Source: Mycocentrospora acerina (taxonomy: Eukaryota; Ascomycota; Dothideomycetes; Pleosporales). Taken from it: a DNA stretch of 64,000 nt. The position numbers and the translations under genes were made by a program. Where the stretch lies: assembly GCA_022701365.1 (NCBI GenBank), contig JAKUHH010000303.1:515908-579907 (forward strand), read 5' to 3'. This document shows positions 1 through 12,280 of the stretch, in pieces. Under the pieces are notes generated by a model that was not told the DNA's origin, searched no databases, and was given only the letters and a program-made list of their open reading frames with translations. Every line of letters begins with the position of its first letter. Positions within the stretch are counted from its first letter, which is position 1.

Positions 1-664
1 CAATAAAATTCAATGTATATGCTTTTAGTTCTGCATTCATTCCACTTTTGGGGGTTAAAAAAAAAACTACGCTTCGGCTTCAAAGGAAATTCTGTGTAGG
101 TCTTTCTATCTTTTCATTTTTTTTTGTAAATTTCCTCCCCTGAGTAGTTCGATCCATCTTCTTTGTTTTTATTCCTCACCTGCATTTTTTTGTGCTGTTC
201 GTGACGTGGGTTCGTGGAGTCTTTTGTGTTTTGGGTTTATATTGCATCATTTTTTCTTGTGATATTTGTAAAGGCGTGAGGTGGCTAGGTAGGTAGACAA
301 GTACGAGCAAGCTGTACGTAGTCGTTTCCAAGCACAAGCAGAAAAAAAGGGGGAGGGGGTTTGAAGTGACGCGTGAATGTAATATTTGCATCAGGACAAC
401 AGCCTGTATAGCTATATATGTAATTTTTTTTTAAAACGCAAAAGACCATCCACCTTATTCGGCGTGAAAACACATCAAAGTAATAGGAAAAAAGAAAGAC
501 TTTAGACATGACTGTGATGCTGAGAAAACGCCGACCCATGCGTATTTGACTATATGACAAACGAAAATGTTGGAAACACGAGGAAACGCGACGGCCCAGA
601 CTCGGGAGAACCCAAATACATTCTACAAAAAGTGCGCAGTCTGGATACCACGATTTCTATTTGC
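1..664. other. Gene-free stretch downstream of GLE1
   Basis: T-rich and A-rich runs dominate and no convincing coding exon is visible on either strand. Its near part is presumably the 3' untranslated region of the GLE1 gene, which is transcribed leftward into it. Confidence 0.5.
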
Positions 665-2389
665 TCAGTCAAGGAAGATGTTATCCTTTTTCCATCCAAT
701 GGGCAAGACGCTGACTGTACCCGCGGCGTCCTTGCAGCGGTCTGGGGCGCGAGCAGGGAGATCGATAGTTGCACGACGCAACACACCTCGAGCCTGTACT
801 CCGTAGAACTGGATAAACTTTTTGTAGTAGTCTCGAATCAGGCCGCCGAGAAGGGCAAAGTGTCCCGGCCAGAGGTCCTCAGAACGTGTGTTGCAGATGG
901 AGACAATGGCGCGCCAGTATTCGGAGATGGGTACGGCAGGGGCCTTGGCGGCAAAGGAGCGCAGGGACAACGACGCGTAGCCGGCTCCCAGACCGCGCAT
1001 GCGTTGACTGTAATTTTCCGTTGTCGCAGGGGATTTGTCAATAGGCATCCAGCCTAGTCGGATGCGGCCTTCAGCAGTGTCCATGGTGCCTCGGACTCCA
1101 AAGAGAATGGGGCAGATGCGGTGAAACTTGGCCAGGATGATGTCGGTCAAGGGAAGACCTCTCCACATGTAGCGCTGGTCGCCGAGTAAGCTGGCGGCTA
1201 TCAGGCCGATTTCCTGAATGATGCGGCCATCCTCGTTTGCCGCCTCCTTTTCGAATTGTTTCAGAGCCGATTTCTCAAAGCAGATCCAGACGTAGAGCAA
1301 AAAGGCAGGATATTGCGCCTCTGCCTCGTTCGCGAGAGGGGGGATTTCGTGGGAAACCATAAACTGTCGAATGTCGATCATGGGCCCTGGAGTCTCCAAA
1401 GCCACGCTGAAGCACTCTTCTCGTAGCCTCTTGATGGCTGCAACACTGTCTTTCCTATCGGTGGTGATTTGACCCAGACGCAGGCGAATGTTTCGTCGCG
1501 CGTTGCCAACCGCCTCTTTGAGTGGCTGGCCTTTTTGCTTGTGTTTGTCCTGGAATGACACGCGAAACTCTTTCATGCGGGCGTGCAATTCGAGGTATTT
1601 GGCGTGAATTACGTCGAGGCCAGCTGCCGAGGCTTGCGTATTTGTTGATAGTGCCGGTGCGGCTGCTGGCGTGGGTATGGCTGCAGGAGCGGGCTGCGTT
1701 AGTTGCTGTTGGCGCTGTTGTTGTTGCTGTTGCTGTTGCTGAATGGCCTGCTGGGCCTGGGCCTGCTCTGCAGCAGCAGCAGTCTCTCTAGCCTTGCGAT
1801 CCGCTTCTTCTCTCTCTCTCTTCTGCCTTGTGGCGGCGGCTTCTTGGTCCTTCTGCGCCCTGAGACGTGCCTCTACCTCGTCTAGCTGCCGCTGGTGCTC
1901 GGCAGCCTGACGCGCAGCCTCTTCTTCGCGCTGCTTGATTTCGAGCTGCTCTCTGCGCACCTGGGCCTCGTGCTGGGCCTTTTCCCACTGCAGGCGATCA
2001 ACTTCCTTTTGCTGTGCCTCGGTCTGTCGGAGCCTTGCCTGCTCCTCCTCCAGTGCTATGCGCTGCAGCTCTAGCTCGGCGCCTCTCAGCACCCTCTGAT
2101 GTTCCTCGGCAGCTCGGGCGAGCTGTTCTTCGTGGACCTTGGCACGCTCGGCGGCAGCCTGGTCGAGGCGTGCGTTGAAGTCGCGGTCGGAGATGCTGAG
2201 GCGCAGGTTGAACTCGAGTGCCAGCTGCCGCGAAGGGCTGTCGTAGGGATCCTGGATGAGCGAGCCTCGCGGCGAGCGGAGGACATGTCTGGTGGGCGAT
2301 TGGCGCGATGGCGAGCTGCCGGCGAAGCTGGAGCTGAACGAGGTGCTGGTGTGCATGCTGGCGGAGGAGGTGCCCGAGCGGGCGGGCAT
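665..2389 (-). CDS. GLE1: mRNA export factor GLE1 (nuclear pore)
   Basis: Single-exon gene of 574 codons. GLE1 sits at the cytoplasmic face of the nuclear pore, where with inositol hexakisphosphate it activates the DEAD-box helicase Dbp5 to release exported mRNPs. The protein has a Ser-rich amino end, a long charged coiled coil rich in Glu, Arg and Gln (about residues 75-235) with a poly-Gln tract, and a carboxy-terminal helical GLE1 domain (about 260-560) whose ending, with the LPARAP motif, is typical of the fungal family. The start is the first ATG of the frame and gives a natural amino end. The gene is divergent from SSD1. Identification rests on family resemblance recalled from the sequence; the poly-Gln run is likely length-variable. 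Confidence 0.85.
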   Translation of the reverse strand: MPARSGTSSASMHTSTSFSSSFAGSSPSRQSPTRHVLRSPRGSLIQDPYDSPSRQLALEFNLRLSISDRDFNARLDQAAAERAKVHEEQLARAAEEHQRVLRGAELELQRIALEEEQARLRQTEAQQKEVDRLQWEKAQHEAQVRREQLEIKQREEEAARQAAEHQRQLDEVEARLRAQKDQEAAATRQKREREEADRKARETAAAAEQAQAQQAIQQQQQQQQQRQQQLTQPAPAAIPTPAAAPALSTNTQASAAGLDVIHAKYLELHARMKEFRVSFQDKHKQKGQPLKEAVGNARRNIRLRLGQITTDRKDSVAAIKRLREECFSVALETPGPMIDIRQFMVSHEIPPLANEAEAQYPAFLLYVWICFEKSALKQFEKEAANEDGRIIQEIGLIAASLLGDQRYMWRGLPLTDIILAKFHRICPILFGVRGTMDTAEGRIRLGWMPIDKSPATTENYSQRMRGLGAGYASLSLRSFAAKAPAVPISEYWRAIVSICNTRSEDLWPGHFALLGGLIRDYYKKFIQFYGVQARGVLRRATIDLPARAPDRCKDAAGTVSVLPIGWKKDNIFLD

Positions 2390-3994
2390 TGTTTGGTGCT
2401 AGGGGGAGAGGAATGGACAAACGAGCAAAAAGACGTGGTTGGAGAGACAAATCGCCCAAGTGGGCCAAGCGCTCGAGCGCGTCACGCTAACGGCTGACCT
2501 AAGGACATTCACTCCGCGCGCTGCTCCGCGTTGCGCCCGCACGCCAGCCACACATGGCAGGGCAAGGCAAGGCATGGCCTCCCACGGGCAGCATTGCCGG
2601 GCTGGGGAGGCTCTGGCAGAGGGGTCCGATGCAGCGTGCCAGAGGGCAGCAGATGGAACCAGGCGGCGCGGCGCCAGCGTGGTGAGACTGCTTGCGTGCA
2701 TTCGCCAATCTGAGCTCCCTCTATTGAGTTTGCGGCACCGTCCTTGCGGTGCGTGGGCTGCGGCCTCTGGATCAGCAGCCAGGCCCTAGCTGCAGCCGCA
2801 CCCTGGGTGGGTGTGCGTGCGTGTCTTGTTCGACCAGGCGCCACATCCACGTCTTGCACGCTTCTCACGTACGCCGCCCACGTACGTGCAGAGAGGATCA
2901 CGGCGAGCTACCCAGAACACGCCGGCTAGCCCCCAGGATACGGAAAACCCATCGCAGCACGGCCAGCATCACGCGGCCGGCCCAACGCGCGGTGCACGGC
3001 AGCCAATCCCACAGCGGGCTCGCGCACAACACCACGTCGATTTCTCGAGTGCGTGCTGGGCGACTTGGGTGCGTGCAGGCAGGCGGGCTAGGCGGTGGTG
3101 TGAAACGCAGAAACCAAAACGTGGTGCTTCACAACACGGCCTGCTGAGACGAAGGCACCGCTGGCCGTGGCCGTGGCCGTGGCCTCTGCCCGCCGCTTGC
3201 AGCTATATAGACGCGCCCCCAATCATCCCTCTCGGGCAATGCCTGCCTGCTTTCTTTTTCCCCAACCCATTGCTCGTGCTCTCCCGCAGTGACGTACGTT
3301 GCGAGCAGCACTCGTTTTCGGAACAGCCGAGAAGCTAGCTGGGGTCCTTTCCCTCCCTCCCTCACCTCTCACGCGCAGCTCTGGCCTCCCTCCTCACAAC
3401 CCTCCTTCTCCCGCGCCCGATCGCTCCCTCCTTCGCCGCACTCTCTCCGTCCGCTTTAGTCGTTTCTGCCAGCCAACAGCCCGCCCCGAGGGAAACCGCG
3501 CTCTTTGCTAGCTATCATATCGCCCGCCGCCCCTGCATCTCCGATCCTTATCCTCTAGCACCAGGCCCAGAACTTTGTCCCCCAAACACACCCGCCTGCC
3601 CACTGCCCGGCAGACCCCACGCGTTCCTCAGCATCCCGTCCTGAGAACATAGTCATCACTGCACCCATTGCCCCGCCCGCCGCTCTCCAGCAGTGTAAGT
3701 GCCCCCTCTGCCAGCTGCCCCCGGCGCTGCCACAACACGGAGCAAGTCCCGCACCGTCGACGCGGCGCCACGCCCGCTCCGCACGCCCTTGCCTTGCTCC
3801 TGCCAACGACGCCATCGCCTGTGCCATGGCCCAATGTCGCTCTCCGACTAACGACGCGCAGATACTACACACAGCACCCTTGCTCGGCCAACTCGTGTCC
3901 TCAGCGGCCTCGACTGGTTCGACCGTCACTCCGGCGAACACCACACCCCCCCCTTGCAGGCAGGCCTTGAACCAACACCACCACACCATTTACA
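2390..3994. promoter_or_regulatory. Shared GLE1/SSD1 upstream region
   Basis: A 1.6-kb GC-rich region separates two divergently transcribed genes. Long open frames inside it are by-products of high GC and lack family resemblance. A pyrimidine-rich stretch (about 3340-3480) looks like a fungal core promoter or start-site region for SSD1. The last 300 bases are probably the SSD1 5' leader, which contains a candidate intron. Confidence 0.5.
3695..3861 (+). promoter_or_regulatory. Candidate 5'UTR intron of SSD1 carrying a strong upstream ATG
   Basis: The stretch begins with a consensus GTAAGT donor at 3695 and ends with a CAG acceptor at 3861 preceded by a GACTAAC branch-site-like motif. It contains an ATG at 3826 in strong context (GCCATGG). 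That ATG opens an 89-codon frame ending at 4095, which overlaps the SSD1 start at 3995 in another phase. Splicing would remove this ATG, and the exon after 3861 has no ATG before that of SSD1. This is inferred from signals only. Confidence 0.5.
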
Positions 3995-6900
3995 ATGGAG
4001 CAACAGCAGCAGCAACAGCAGCAGCAAGGCCAGCAGGGTCCCATGGGCCCCGCCGGCCGCCGCCTGCACATTGCTCACCGACGCAGCCCCTCTGAGCTGA
4101 CTCCGCTGATGAGTACGTGGCCCTGCGTCTCCCATCTCATCTCACGCATCTGCTGACACTCATTGTACAGTGGAACAACTCGCCATTGCACAGCAGATTG
4201 AGGTTTTACAGCAGCAGCAGCAGCAGATTGCTGCCACACATCAGCAGTATGTCAACATGGGCATGATCCAGCCACAGCAGGCCCTTGGCAACTTCCAAAT
4301 GCAGGGACAGCTTCCCAATGTTTCGCCCCAGGTAAACAACTACCAGTTCCCCCAGCAGATGCCACAGCAGCACCTCGGCGTGCCCATGAACGCCTCAGCC
4401 CAGCAGGGTGCCCACCGCCGCAACCAGTCCGCCCTCCCCAACGTCGGTATGGGTCCTCCCCCAGCTCCGTCCTCGGGCGCGTCCGGCTTCGGCGATTTTG
4501 GTGCACAGCAGCAGGGCAGAGAGAACGTGAACCCCCGCGGCCGAGGCGGCGGCAGTGCTGGCTCGGGACACACTCGACGACACTCTTTGGCTCTCGCCGA
4601 CGCCAAGAAGGCGGCCGACGCGGCAGAACAGAAGAGAAAGACTTCTGGCTTCCAGTTCCCCCTTCCTTCGGCTGGCGGCAGCTCCAACCGTGACGCAAGC
4701 CCTAGCGGGGCTAGCACCACCCCGTCCAACGACTCCACAGCAGCTGCTCGTGGCGGACGTGGTGCACATGGTCGCAGCCAGAGCATGGCTGTTGGCCGTG
4801 GCGGCGGAAACGCCGGCCGCGGCGGACCAGCCTTCTCCTTCCCAGCAGCGCCTGCTGAACCGAGCACCCAGGGCAACCAGTCCGACTTCCAACGTCGTGG
4901 CAGCCAGGGTCACGGCAGGTCTGCATCGACTGCATCGCGCAACTTCGACGGCAACTGGAGGCAGCCCCAGAACAACAGCCAACAGCAGTCCACTCCGGAC
5001 AACCAAACCCAGAACATGGGCAACTTCAACATGAACCAAACCGCCAATGCCGCTCCTTTCCAACCTGGACACCGAACTCGCGGTTCCGTCAACCAGTCTG
5101 TTGGTGCTCTTGGCAATTTCCAATACCAGGCCCAGCCTCAGCTGGGCATGCTTCCCCAGCAACAGCTTCTTTTGCAACAGCAAATGTTTGGTAACCAGGG
5201 TCTCAATCCTCTCCAGATTGCTCATCTCCAGGCCCTCCAGGCGGCTCAGATGAACGGTGGAGGCATGGGAGGCCTTGGTTCTAGCCAACACGCCCAAGGT
5301 CAGATGGGCATGCAGCAACAGCAGCAGCAACAACAACGCAAAACTTTATTCACTCCTTACCTCCCCCAGGCTACCTTGCCTGCTCTTCTCAGCGACGGTC
5401 AGCTGGTTGCCGGTATCCTCCGTGTCAACAAAAAGAACCGAAGCGATGCTTACGTTACCACAACCGATTTAGATGCTGACATCTTCATCTGTGGCAGCAA
5501 AGACAGGAATCGTGCCCTCGAGGGTGATTTGGTGGCGATTGAGCTTCTTGACGTGGACGAGGTGTGGGGTCAGAAGCGCGAGAAGGAAGAGAAGAAGAAG
5601 AGGAAGGACAATGCCGATCCTCGCGGTGGTAGCATCGCCGTGAATGATGCCACCACTCAGCCTGAGACTTCTGAGGGTGGTATTCGACGACGTGGCAGTC
5701 TGCGCCAACGTCCTACACAGAAGAAGAATGACGATGTCGAGGTTGAGGGACAGAGCTTGCTCTTGATGGAAGAGGAAGAGATCAACGACGAACTGAAGCC
5801 TTTGTATGCCGGCCATGTCGTTGCTGTTATCGAGCGTGTTGCTGGACAGATGTTCTCTGGGTAAGCCACGTAACCCTGACTTTTTTTTTGCTACAAACAT
5901 GGCTAATTATAATTTTAGTTCTCTCGGACTTCTACGTCCTAGCAGCCAAGCCACCAAGGAGAAGCAGGAGGCTGAGCGTCAGGCGCGCGAGGGTAATACT
6001 GGCCGTCCCCAGCCAGAACGCCAGGACAAGCCGAAGATTGTCTGGTTCAAGCCAACCGACAAGCGCGTGCCCTTGATCGCTATCCCCACCGAACAAGCAC
6101 CGCGAGACTTCGTTGAGAAGCACCAAGATTATGCCGACCGCATCTTTGTGGCATGCATCAAGCGATGGCCCATCACCTCGCTGCATCCATTCGGAACTCT
6201 TGTCGAGCAGCTCGGAGTAATGGGTGACCTTAAGGTGGAAACCGATGCCCTCCTTCGCGACAACAACTTCGGTCCAGATGATTTCTCTGATGCAGTCATC
6301 AAGAACGTTGGTTTTGAGGACTGGTCTGTTGCGAACGATGGCGAATCGGTGTTTGAGAACCGTCGCGACTTCCGTGACGAGGAAACTTTTACAATCGACC
6401 CCAACGGTAGCAAGGAACTTGACGATGCAATTCATTTCAAGTACCTTGAAGACGGCCGCGTCGAGATTGGTATTCACGTTGCTGATGTCGCTCACTTCAT
6501 CAAGGCGAACTCGCTTGTGGATCGCGAAGCCAAGAAGCGCGGAACTGCGGTCTACCTCATGAACCGTACAGTCAACATGCTTCCCCCTCGTCTTTCCAAC
6601 GACATTTGCTGCCTCAACCCAGGAGAGGAACGCTACACTGTCAGTGTGGTATTCAAAGTCGATCCCAAGTCGGGTCAGGTCTTCGAAGACGAGACTTGGA
6701 TCGGCAAGGCTGTGATCAAGAGCTCTGGCATGTTGCAGTATGACGAAGTTGACTCCGTTATCAACGGACGTGACACCGAAGTCACTGCAGCCCGTGCCAA
6801 GGACATCAAGACGCTCCACTACATCTCCCAGAAGTTCCGCGAGGCACGCTTTGGCAACCGTACTACTGACATTCAGCCTCTGCGACTCATGCATCAATTG

Positions 6901-8279
6901 GATGATGAAAACGTTCCTGTTGAGCAGAATATTTTCGACTCATCCCCAGCCCACGAGTGCATCGAGGAGCTCAGCCACCTTGCCAACGCTTTTGTTGCAA
7001 AGAAGATTGCTGCTGGCCTGCCTGAGAAGGCTCTGCTACGTCGTCAAGCCCCTCCCAACCCTCGTCGTTTGGTTACGATTGCTGAACGTATGAGCGCCAT
7101 TGGTTACTCAATTGACACCACTAGCAGTGGAACGCTACAAAACAGCCTGTTCCAAGTTGAGGACAGCGACATCCGAAAGGGTATGGAGACGCTGGTGATC
7201 AAGTCCATGCCTCGCGCAAAGTACTTTGTTGCGAGCAAGTTGGGTGAAGACCAATACCCCCACTACGCTTTGAACCTTCCGGTTTACACTCACTTTACCA
7301 ACCCATCTCGACGATATGCAGATATCGTTGTGCATCGTCAGTTGGAGGCAGTCTTGTCCAACGGTGCCATTGAGTTCACCGAAGACATTGAGGTCCTGGC
7401 TAAGACTGCAGAGATGTGCAACACCAAGAAGGACTCTGCGCATGCCGCTCAGGAGCAGAGCGTGCACATTGAGGCATGCCGCAAGATGGACAAGGTTCGA
7501 CAAGAACAGGGAGGCGACTTGATCAGCGAGGGTATTGTGCTTTGCGTGTATGAGTCGGCTTTTGATGTCCTCATTCCCGAGTGGGGCTTTGAGAAGCGTG
7601 TGCACTGCGACCAGCTTCCTCTGAAGAAGGCCGAGTTTGACAAGAACAGCCGTCTCCTTGAGCTATACTGGGAGAAGGGTGTGCCCTCGTCTGCCTACGT
7701 TCCCGAGGACGAGAGGCCGAAGCACGGCTCAGTCCGAGCTGCAAACGCCGCTGCTGCTGCGCGTGACGCTGAGGCAGCCAAGCAACGTGCAAAGGAACAG
7801 GAAGAGGCCCAGCGCAGACAGATGGACACTGCGACGATATCGACTGCTGACGCCGATGCGTTGTTCGATGACGATGATGACGACTCGAATGACCTTAACT
7901 CGGCGATGGCAGGTGTCTCCCTTAACCCTACTAGTGGTGATCGTCCCACTCAGAGCATGCCTCCTTCGCCCACGCGAGGCGGTCCTTCCGGGCAGGCTCC
8001 TCCCCGTGTCAACTCTGACTCGAAGATTGTACAGAGCGCGGCTTCCGGAGCTAAGCTCACGAACAAGGAGAAGTACCTTGAATGGTTCACTCTCCGTGAG
8101 GAGAACGGCAACTACATCCAGGATGTACGCGAGATGATGCGTGTTCCAGTCATCCTTAAGACGGACTTGACAAAGAGCCCTCCGTAAGTTGATGCCGTTC
8201 CTACAGTATTTCTTGAATGACTACTAACATGTCTTGCAGTTGCTTGACCATCCGATCCCTGAATCCGTATGCTCTTTGA
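3995..8279 (+). CDS. SSD1: SSD1-type RNA-binding protein, RNB-like domain
   Basis: Four exons: 3995-4112, 4171-5860, 5919-8183 and 8240-8279, giving 1370 residues. All junctions are GT-AG and keep frame. SSD1 binds mRNAs of cell-wall and growth genes, represses their translation and acts downstream of the NDR kinase Cbk1. Visible parts are a Gln-rich amino end with the conserved HIAHRRSPSELTPLM stretch, a disordered Gly/Ser/Gln-rich region with HxRRxxS-like candidate NDR-kinase sites, cold-shock-like segments and a long RNB domain. The tiny last exon restores the conserved ending IRSLNPYAL. In the metal-binding motif (about residue 760) the sequence is TIDPNGSKELDDA, with Glu where active RNase II enzymes have Asp, consistent with the family's loss of nuclease activity. 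Confidence 0.92.
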
Positions 8280-9884
8280 GTACGTCCATACCTAGCTCAA
8301 AATGAGCACGCCACGCAATTGATGCGTGCTGCTCGATTAGTGCTGTTTGGAATCGTTCTTTGAAGTAATTTTGAAAAAGAAGTTGTACGATGCGGTTACG
8401 TATTAGTCTTTTATTGGTGAAAAGGAGCCGAACATACCGAGAATGTTTATTGTCTATATGCATGCAGCGAAAGCCTCCATATGTGCAGCATGTTTAATCA
8501 CAGAACTAATCAGTGGTATGCTTTATTGTGTTGGTTGAGCCTGCGAATGCGGTCAGGATAGAGTTAATATTGCTGCAATTCATGCTTTTTAATCCATCAA
8601 TCATCTCGTGCATTGCCTGTGCCCCATAAACCATACAGTCCCGCGCTAGCAGCTGGCTGACAGCTGCTGAGTTGTTCCCGGTCCTGTCGAAAAAACCTTG
8701 TCGGCACCGAGAATGTAAAACATGCCAGCCATGTTTTAAGATCGGCTTCTGTGGCGAGTGACACGTTGTTTGGCCTGGCCCAGGCGCCGCATATGGAGCC
8801 CTCACGAACGGATCTGCAACATTTTAAGAAACACAGAACTCCAACACCACGTCACACCAGCACACGCCTGCCGGGCATTTATTTGTTCTTACAGGTCTGC
8901 CTTCGATTTGGGGCGCATACGCAGTGGGATTAGATGATGCGTGTTGGTGTTCTGTGTTCTGTGTTCTGGTACGTTTGACCACATTCACCCTCTCCTTCCC
9001 CTAACAGCATCTTCGTTTTTCGGTTTAGTATGGCGAAGTGCAACCAAGAGGGTCAAAAGAGACAATCTTGATTGTTTGCGGTGTTGTAATGTCCATCCGG
9101 CTTCCGCGACGTTGCTAAGAGTTGTGTTTCAACACCTCTTTCAACAACAGGACACGCACCCACCAGCTAGAGATCTTGTATGCTCCCCCCCTTCACCTGC
9201 CCTTGAAGCATGCGATGAAGCCGTCCGGATACGCTAGGTACCGCCATTACTCTTCATGTGCTATCTTGCGAACATAACACCACCTGAGGGCGGCTTTTCC
9301 ATTTCCGTGCATTTGTGTGTGTGATGTTGGCACTCGAGCAGTTTCAAGACATCCTTCTCACGTCGCATGTCCCCCGACCTGCTACACCCCGCGCACGCAA
9401 CACCAGCCCCATCGTAATATTGAGCGATGGCTCGGCGGCTGCTACCTCACAAGCATGCACCCCCCCCCCGGGCAACGAGTGGGTCAATGGGCCAAGGCCC
9501 AAGGCTTGAATGGCTGCGGATGTGGTTACTGAGCCACTGTGAGAGCGGGAACGTTGACTCCGCCAGCCTTCCACGAGAAGTGCATCCGTCCTCCGAATCT
9601 GCTATGGCGTCTCAGATGCCGTCAGGAGTCTCAGTGCTTGGTATAAGGTCCATTGGCTGCCCATCCTGTTTCTGTCGAACGTTTCTGTTGCACATCGACA
9701 AGCAGAGTTCCAACCTTTTCTTCATACCTAATAATTTACGACATTCTTTACGCTTCTCTTCTACCTTTGTCCCTGGTTGGACTTTCAGAGAACGGTTCAA
9801 ATTTTCGAAATCAAAGCGAGTCTTTGCTGGAATCGATCATTCACCTTCATCTTCGTAACGCACTCAACAATTTAATCCGCCATC
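8280..9884. other. Gene-free stretch between SSD1 and the Rds1-like gene
   Basis: This holds the SSD1 3' untranslated region, then a mixed-composition region, then the pyrimidine-rich leader of the next gene (about 9690-9880). Short open frames on both strands look like chance. No RNA gene was recognised. Confidence 0.4.
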
Positions 9885-10967
9885 ATGCCAAGCGTATCTA
9901 CAATTCTCAAGGGACTCTTTGTCCTGGCGCCTCTTGCGGCTGCCGTACCCCACAATATCTATGCTCGTCAGGAAATGAGCAAGTCCATGTCCATGTCTGC
10001 CTCTGCCTCTGCGTCCGCGTCCGCGTCACCTACCAAGCCGGCAGCGGCAGCAGCACCAATGGCAACTCTGAGCGACACAGACATCCTGAACTTGTAAGTA
10101 CAAGAATGGATTTCCAAGACAGTGAGCAACATCTAACAATTATAGTGCCCTGACCGCTGAGCACCTTGAGTCGACATACTACAAGCAGGGCTTTGCGAAA
10201 TTCCCAATGAGCGATTTCATGGCTCTGGGTCTGACCGAAGCTCAGTACAAGTCTCTTAGGAATGTCGGTGATACTGAGGCTATTCACGTCACCACCCTCA
10301 TGTCTGCTATCACTGGCGCCGGTGCGAAGCCCGTTGAGCCCTGTGATTACAACTTCGACGCCGCTTTGACAAGTGCCGACTCCATGGTCAAGACTGCCCG
10401 TGTCCTCGAGGCTGTCGGTGTCTCCGCTTACCTCGGAGCCGCTCCCATGATCAACTCCTCCGCTGTCCTTGCCGCCGCCGGTTCCATTGTGACTGTCGAG
10501 GCACGTCACCAGGCTTTCATCCGTACTGCCACTGGAGCTGAGGCCGTCCCTGCTGCTTTCGATACTGCTCTTGGACCCCGTGCTGTCTTCACCTTGGTCG
10601 CCCAGTTCATCAAGTCCTGCCCCCAGGGCTCCAACCTGAACATCCAGGCTTTCCCCGCCATTGCCCTGCAGAACCCTGAGAAAGCCACCGTCGGCCAGAA
10701 CCTCAAGTTGGCAGACCCCGCTCAGCCTGCCGGTGCCTCATTCTGTGCATTCGTTGCCCCGTAAGTCTAGTCGCTGCATCACTTTCGCAATACAAAATCA
10801 AATCACTAACACATTGCAGTGGCGGTAACCAGTTCTCTCAAATCAAGAGTGGCAACTGCATGGTCCCGCAGAACCTCAAGGGTGAGGTCTACATGATGAT
10901 CACCAAGACCGAGTCTATTGCCGACGACCAAGTGCTTGCCGGTCCCTCCGTCATCCAGCCTTCTTAG
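9885..10967 (+). CDS. Secreted ferritin-like (Rds1 family) protein
   Basis: Three exons: 9885-10093, 10146-10760 and 10820-10967, giving 323 residues with GT-AG introns of 52 and 59 nt. The amino end is a signal peptide (hydrophobic FVLAPLAAA, cleavage likely near residue 20), followed by a low-complexity Ser/Ala/Met linker. After the linker the first splice restores the motif DILNFALTAEHLE, the hallmark of the ferritin-like domain of fungal Rds1/stress-response proteins, which spans about residues 65-310. The family is predicted to form a four-helix bundle; its biochemical role is poorly known, and Rds1 of fission yeast responds to nutrient and temperature stress. The protein is expected to be extracellular or in the cell wall. 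Confidence 0.85.
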
Positions 10968-12280
10968 ATACCCTTACCTATCACGAACATGGCTCAGGAT
11001 AGCCATAATAAAAACACATTCATCCCCACTTTTGTTTCCGTCTAGAGACAAAAGTGGCATTGAGGACTGTTTATGGCTGCAGTGAGGCATTATCGGAGCG
11101 AAGAAGCGAGGCGAAAGCGAGCAGAGTACGTGGTACAGGGCATGGAAGTAATCCCTACCTTTCTTCTACAGCCATTGAATGCAAGCGTCGATGTCAATCA
11201 TATCTTTTCTTTCCTCCTTTTTTATTATTATTTGTGTGCAAGTCCTTTCTTCCTTGTGAGGATTGGACCATTGGTAGACGACAGCGTGATAGGACAGGAC
11301 AGGACAGGACAGGACAAGACGGAGCAAATACCCCCTAGTATGGCAGTGGAGCATTTGATAGAGGTTCTGGAATCTCTCGATGAGTAATGAGAAGAAAAGG
11401 TGTGTAGTTTTAGTTGTTTTGAAATTTGATAAAAAAAAAACTCTCGATTGGTTCAAAACGTTGTCAAACAGCAATAGATGCAGAAAATGGTGAAGTGACG
11501 GGTGATGCAACGGTAGTGTGGTTTCAACCTTTGCAGAGAAAGCCCCCCCCTCCTCCCGGATGCTTTGGGTATAGCTTGCGACTTGACGTGTGTGTGGATC
11601 GAAACGCTACACAAACTACGCCAGATTCGCAAAATTTTCCCTCACAACCTGAAGTTGAAGTAGTTTGAATGTATCTGCGCGCTCATCTGACCTTTAGTTT
11701 CCTCCAAGGCCAACTACAATGATCAACTGCTAGCATGTCGGACCGAGAAGAATACCTAGTGATTTTACGGCCCGCTCCTACCGTCGTCGCCGAGGAATAC
11801 CCGCCTTACAAACCTCCGCCTTTCTTGCCGAAGAATACCCGCCTCACAAACGACAGATCGTGGGGTCGCTTTGCCGATTGGAGCTAGTGGGGGTGGAGAT
11901 CTCGACTACGACGCGTGCTGACAGGACGACGTCCGCCATGCGGCTACGGTAGTTTCTCGCAGTTTGTGCACCGTTTGGAGAAAAAAAGGCTGGGAGTCGA
12001 TGTGATTGTGATGATTCATGGTGGAGATATAAAGGGCCTTGAGGAGTGTTGATTGAGTTTCGGTTCTCTTTACTTTCTCTCGTTGCATCTGGTCAGCAGA
12101 ATTCTACGTCATACCTGGGAGGTGTAGGATTATTGTGTCATTGTTCCCAGGATCTACCATCTGCGAGATCTAGTCCATATATCTCTTTCTCTCTCCCGCC
12201 TTGTCCCCTCCCCCACCCCCACACACACACATATCTGTGTGGCAGCACAATCCTCCGCCAAACCCCACATTGTCATAACA
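10968..12280. other. Gene-free stretch upstream of the MFS gene
   Basis: It contains the 3' region of the preceding gene, a short pentanucleotide array, and near 11790-11852 two imperfect copies of a 22-bp segment (GAATACCCGCC core) 41 bp apart. A pyrimidine-rich and CA-rich leader runs from about 12180 to 12255. No coding exon was recognised. Confidence 0.4.
11291..11316 (+). repeat. (AGGAC)n pentanucleotide array
   Basis: Five head-to-tail copies of AGGAC, followed by a degenerate sixth (AAGAC). A simple sequence repeat in noncoding DNA. Confidence 0.9.

Noticed and set aside
554..1057. 167-codon frame antisense to GLE1
   Set aside because: Complement of conserved GLE1 coding sequence; no family resemblance.
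2099..3338. Several overlapping open frames in the GLE1/SSD1 spacer
   Set aside because: High GC lowers stop frequency; both strands are open at once and composition is not protein-like.
4395..5336. 313-codon frame antisense to SSD1
   Set aside because: Arises from Gln/Ala/Gly-rich SSD1 codons; SSD1 is clearly the real gene.
5932..6897. 321-codon frame antisense to SSD1
   Set aside because: Mirror of the RNB domain coding sequence.
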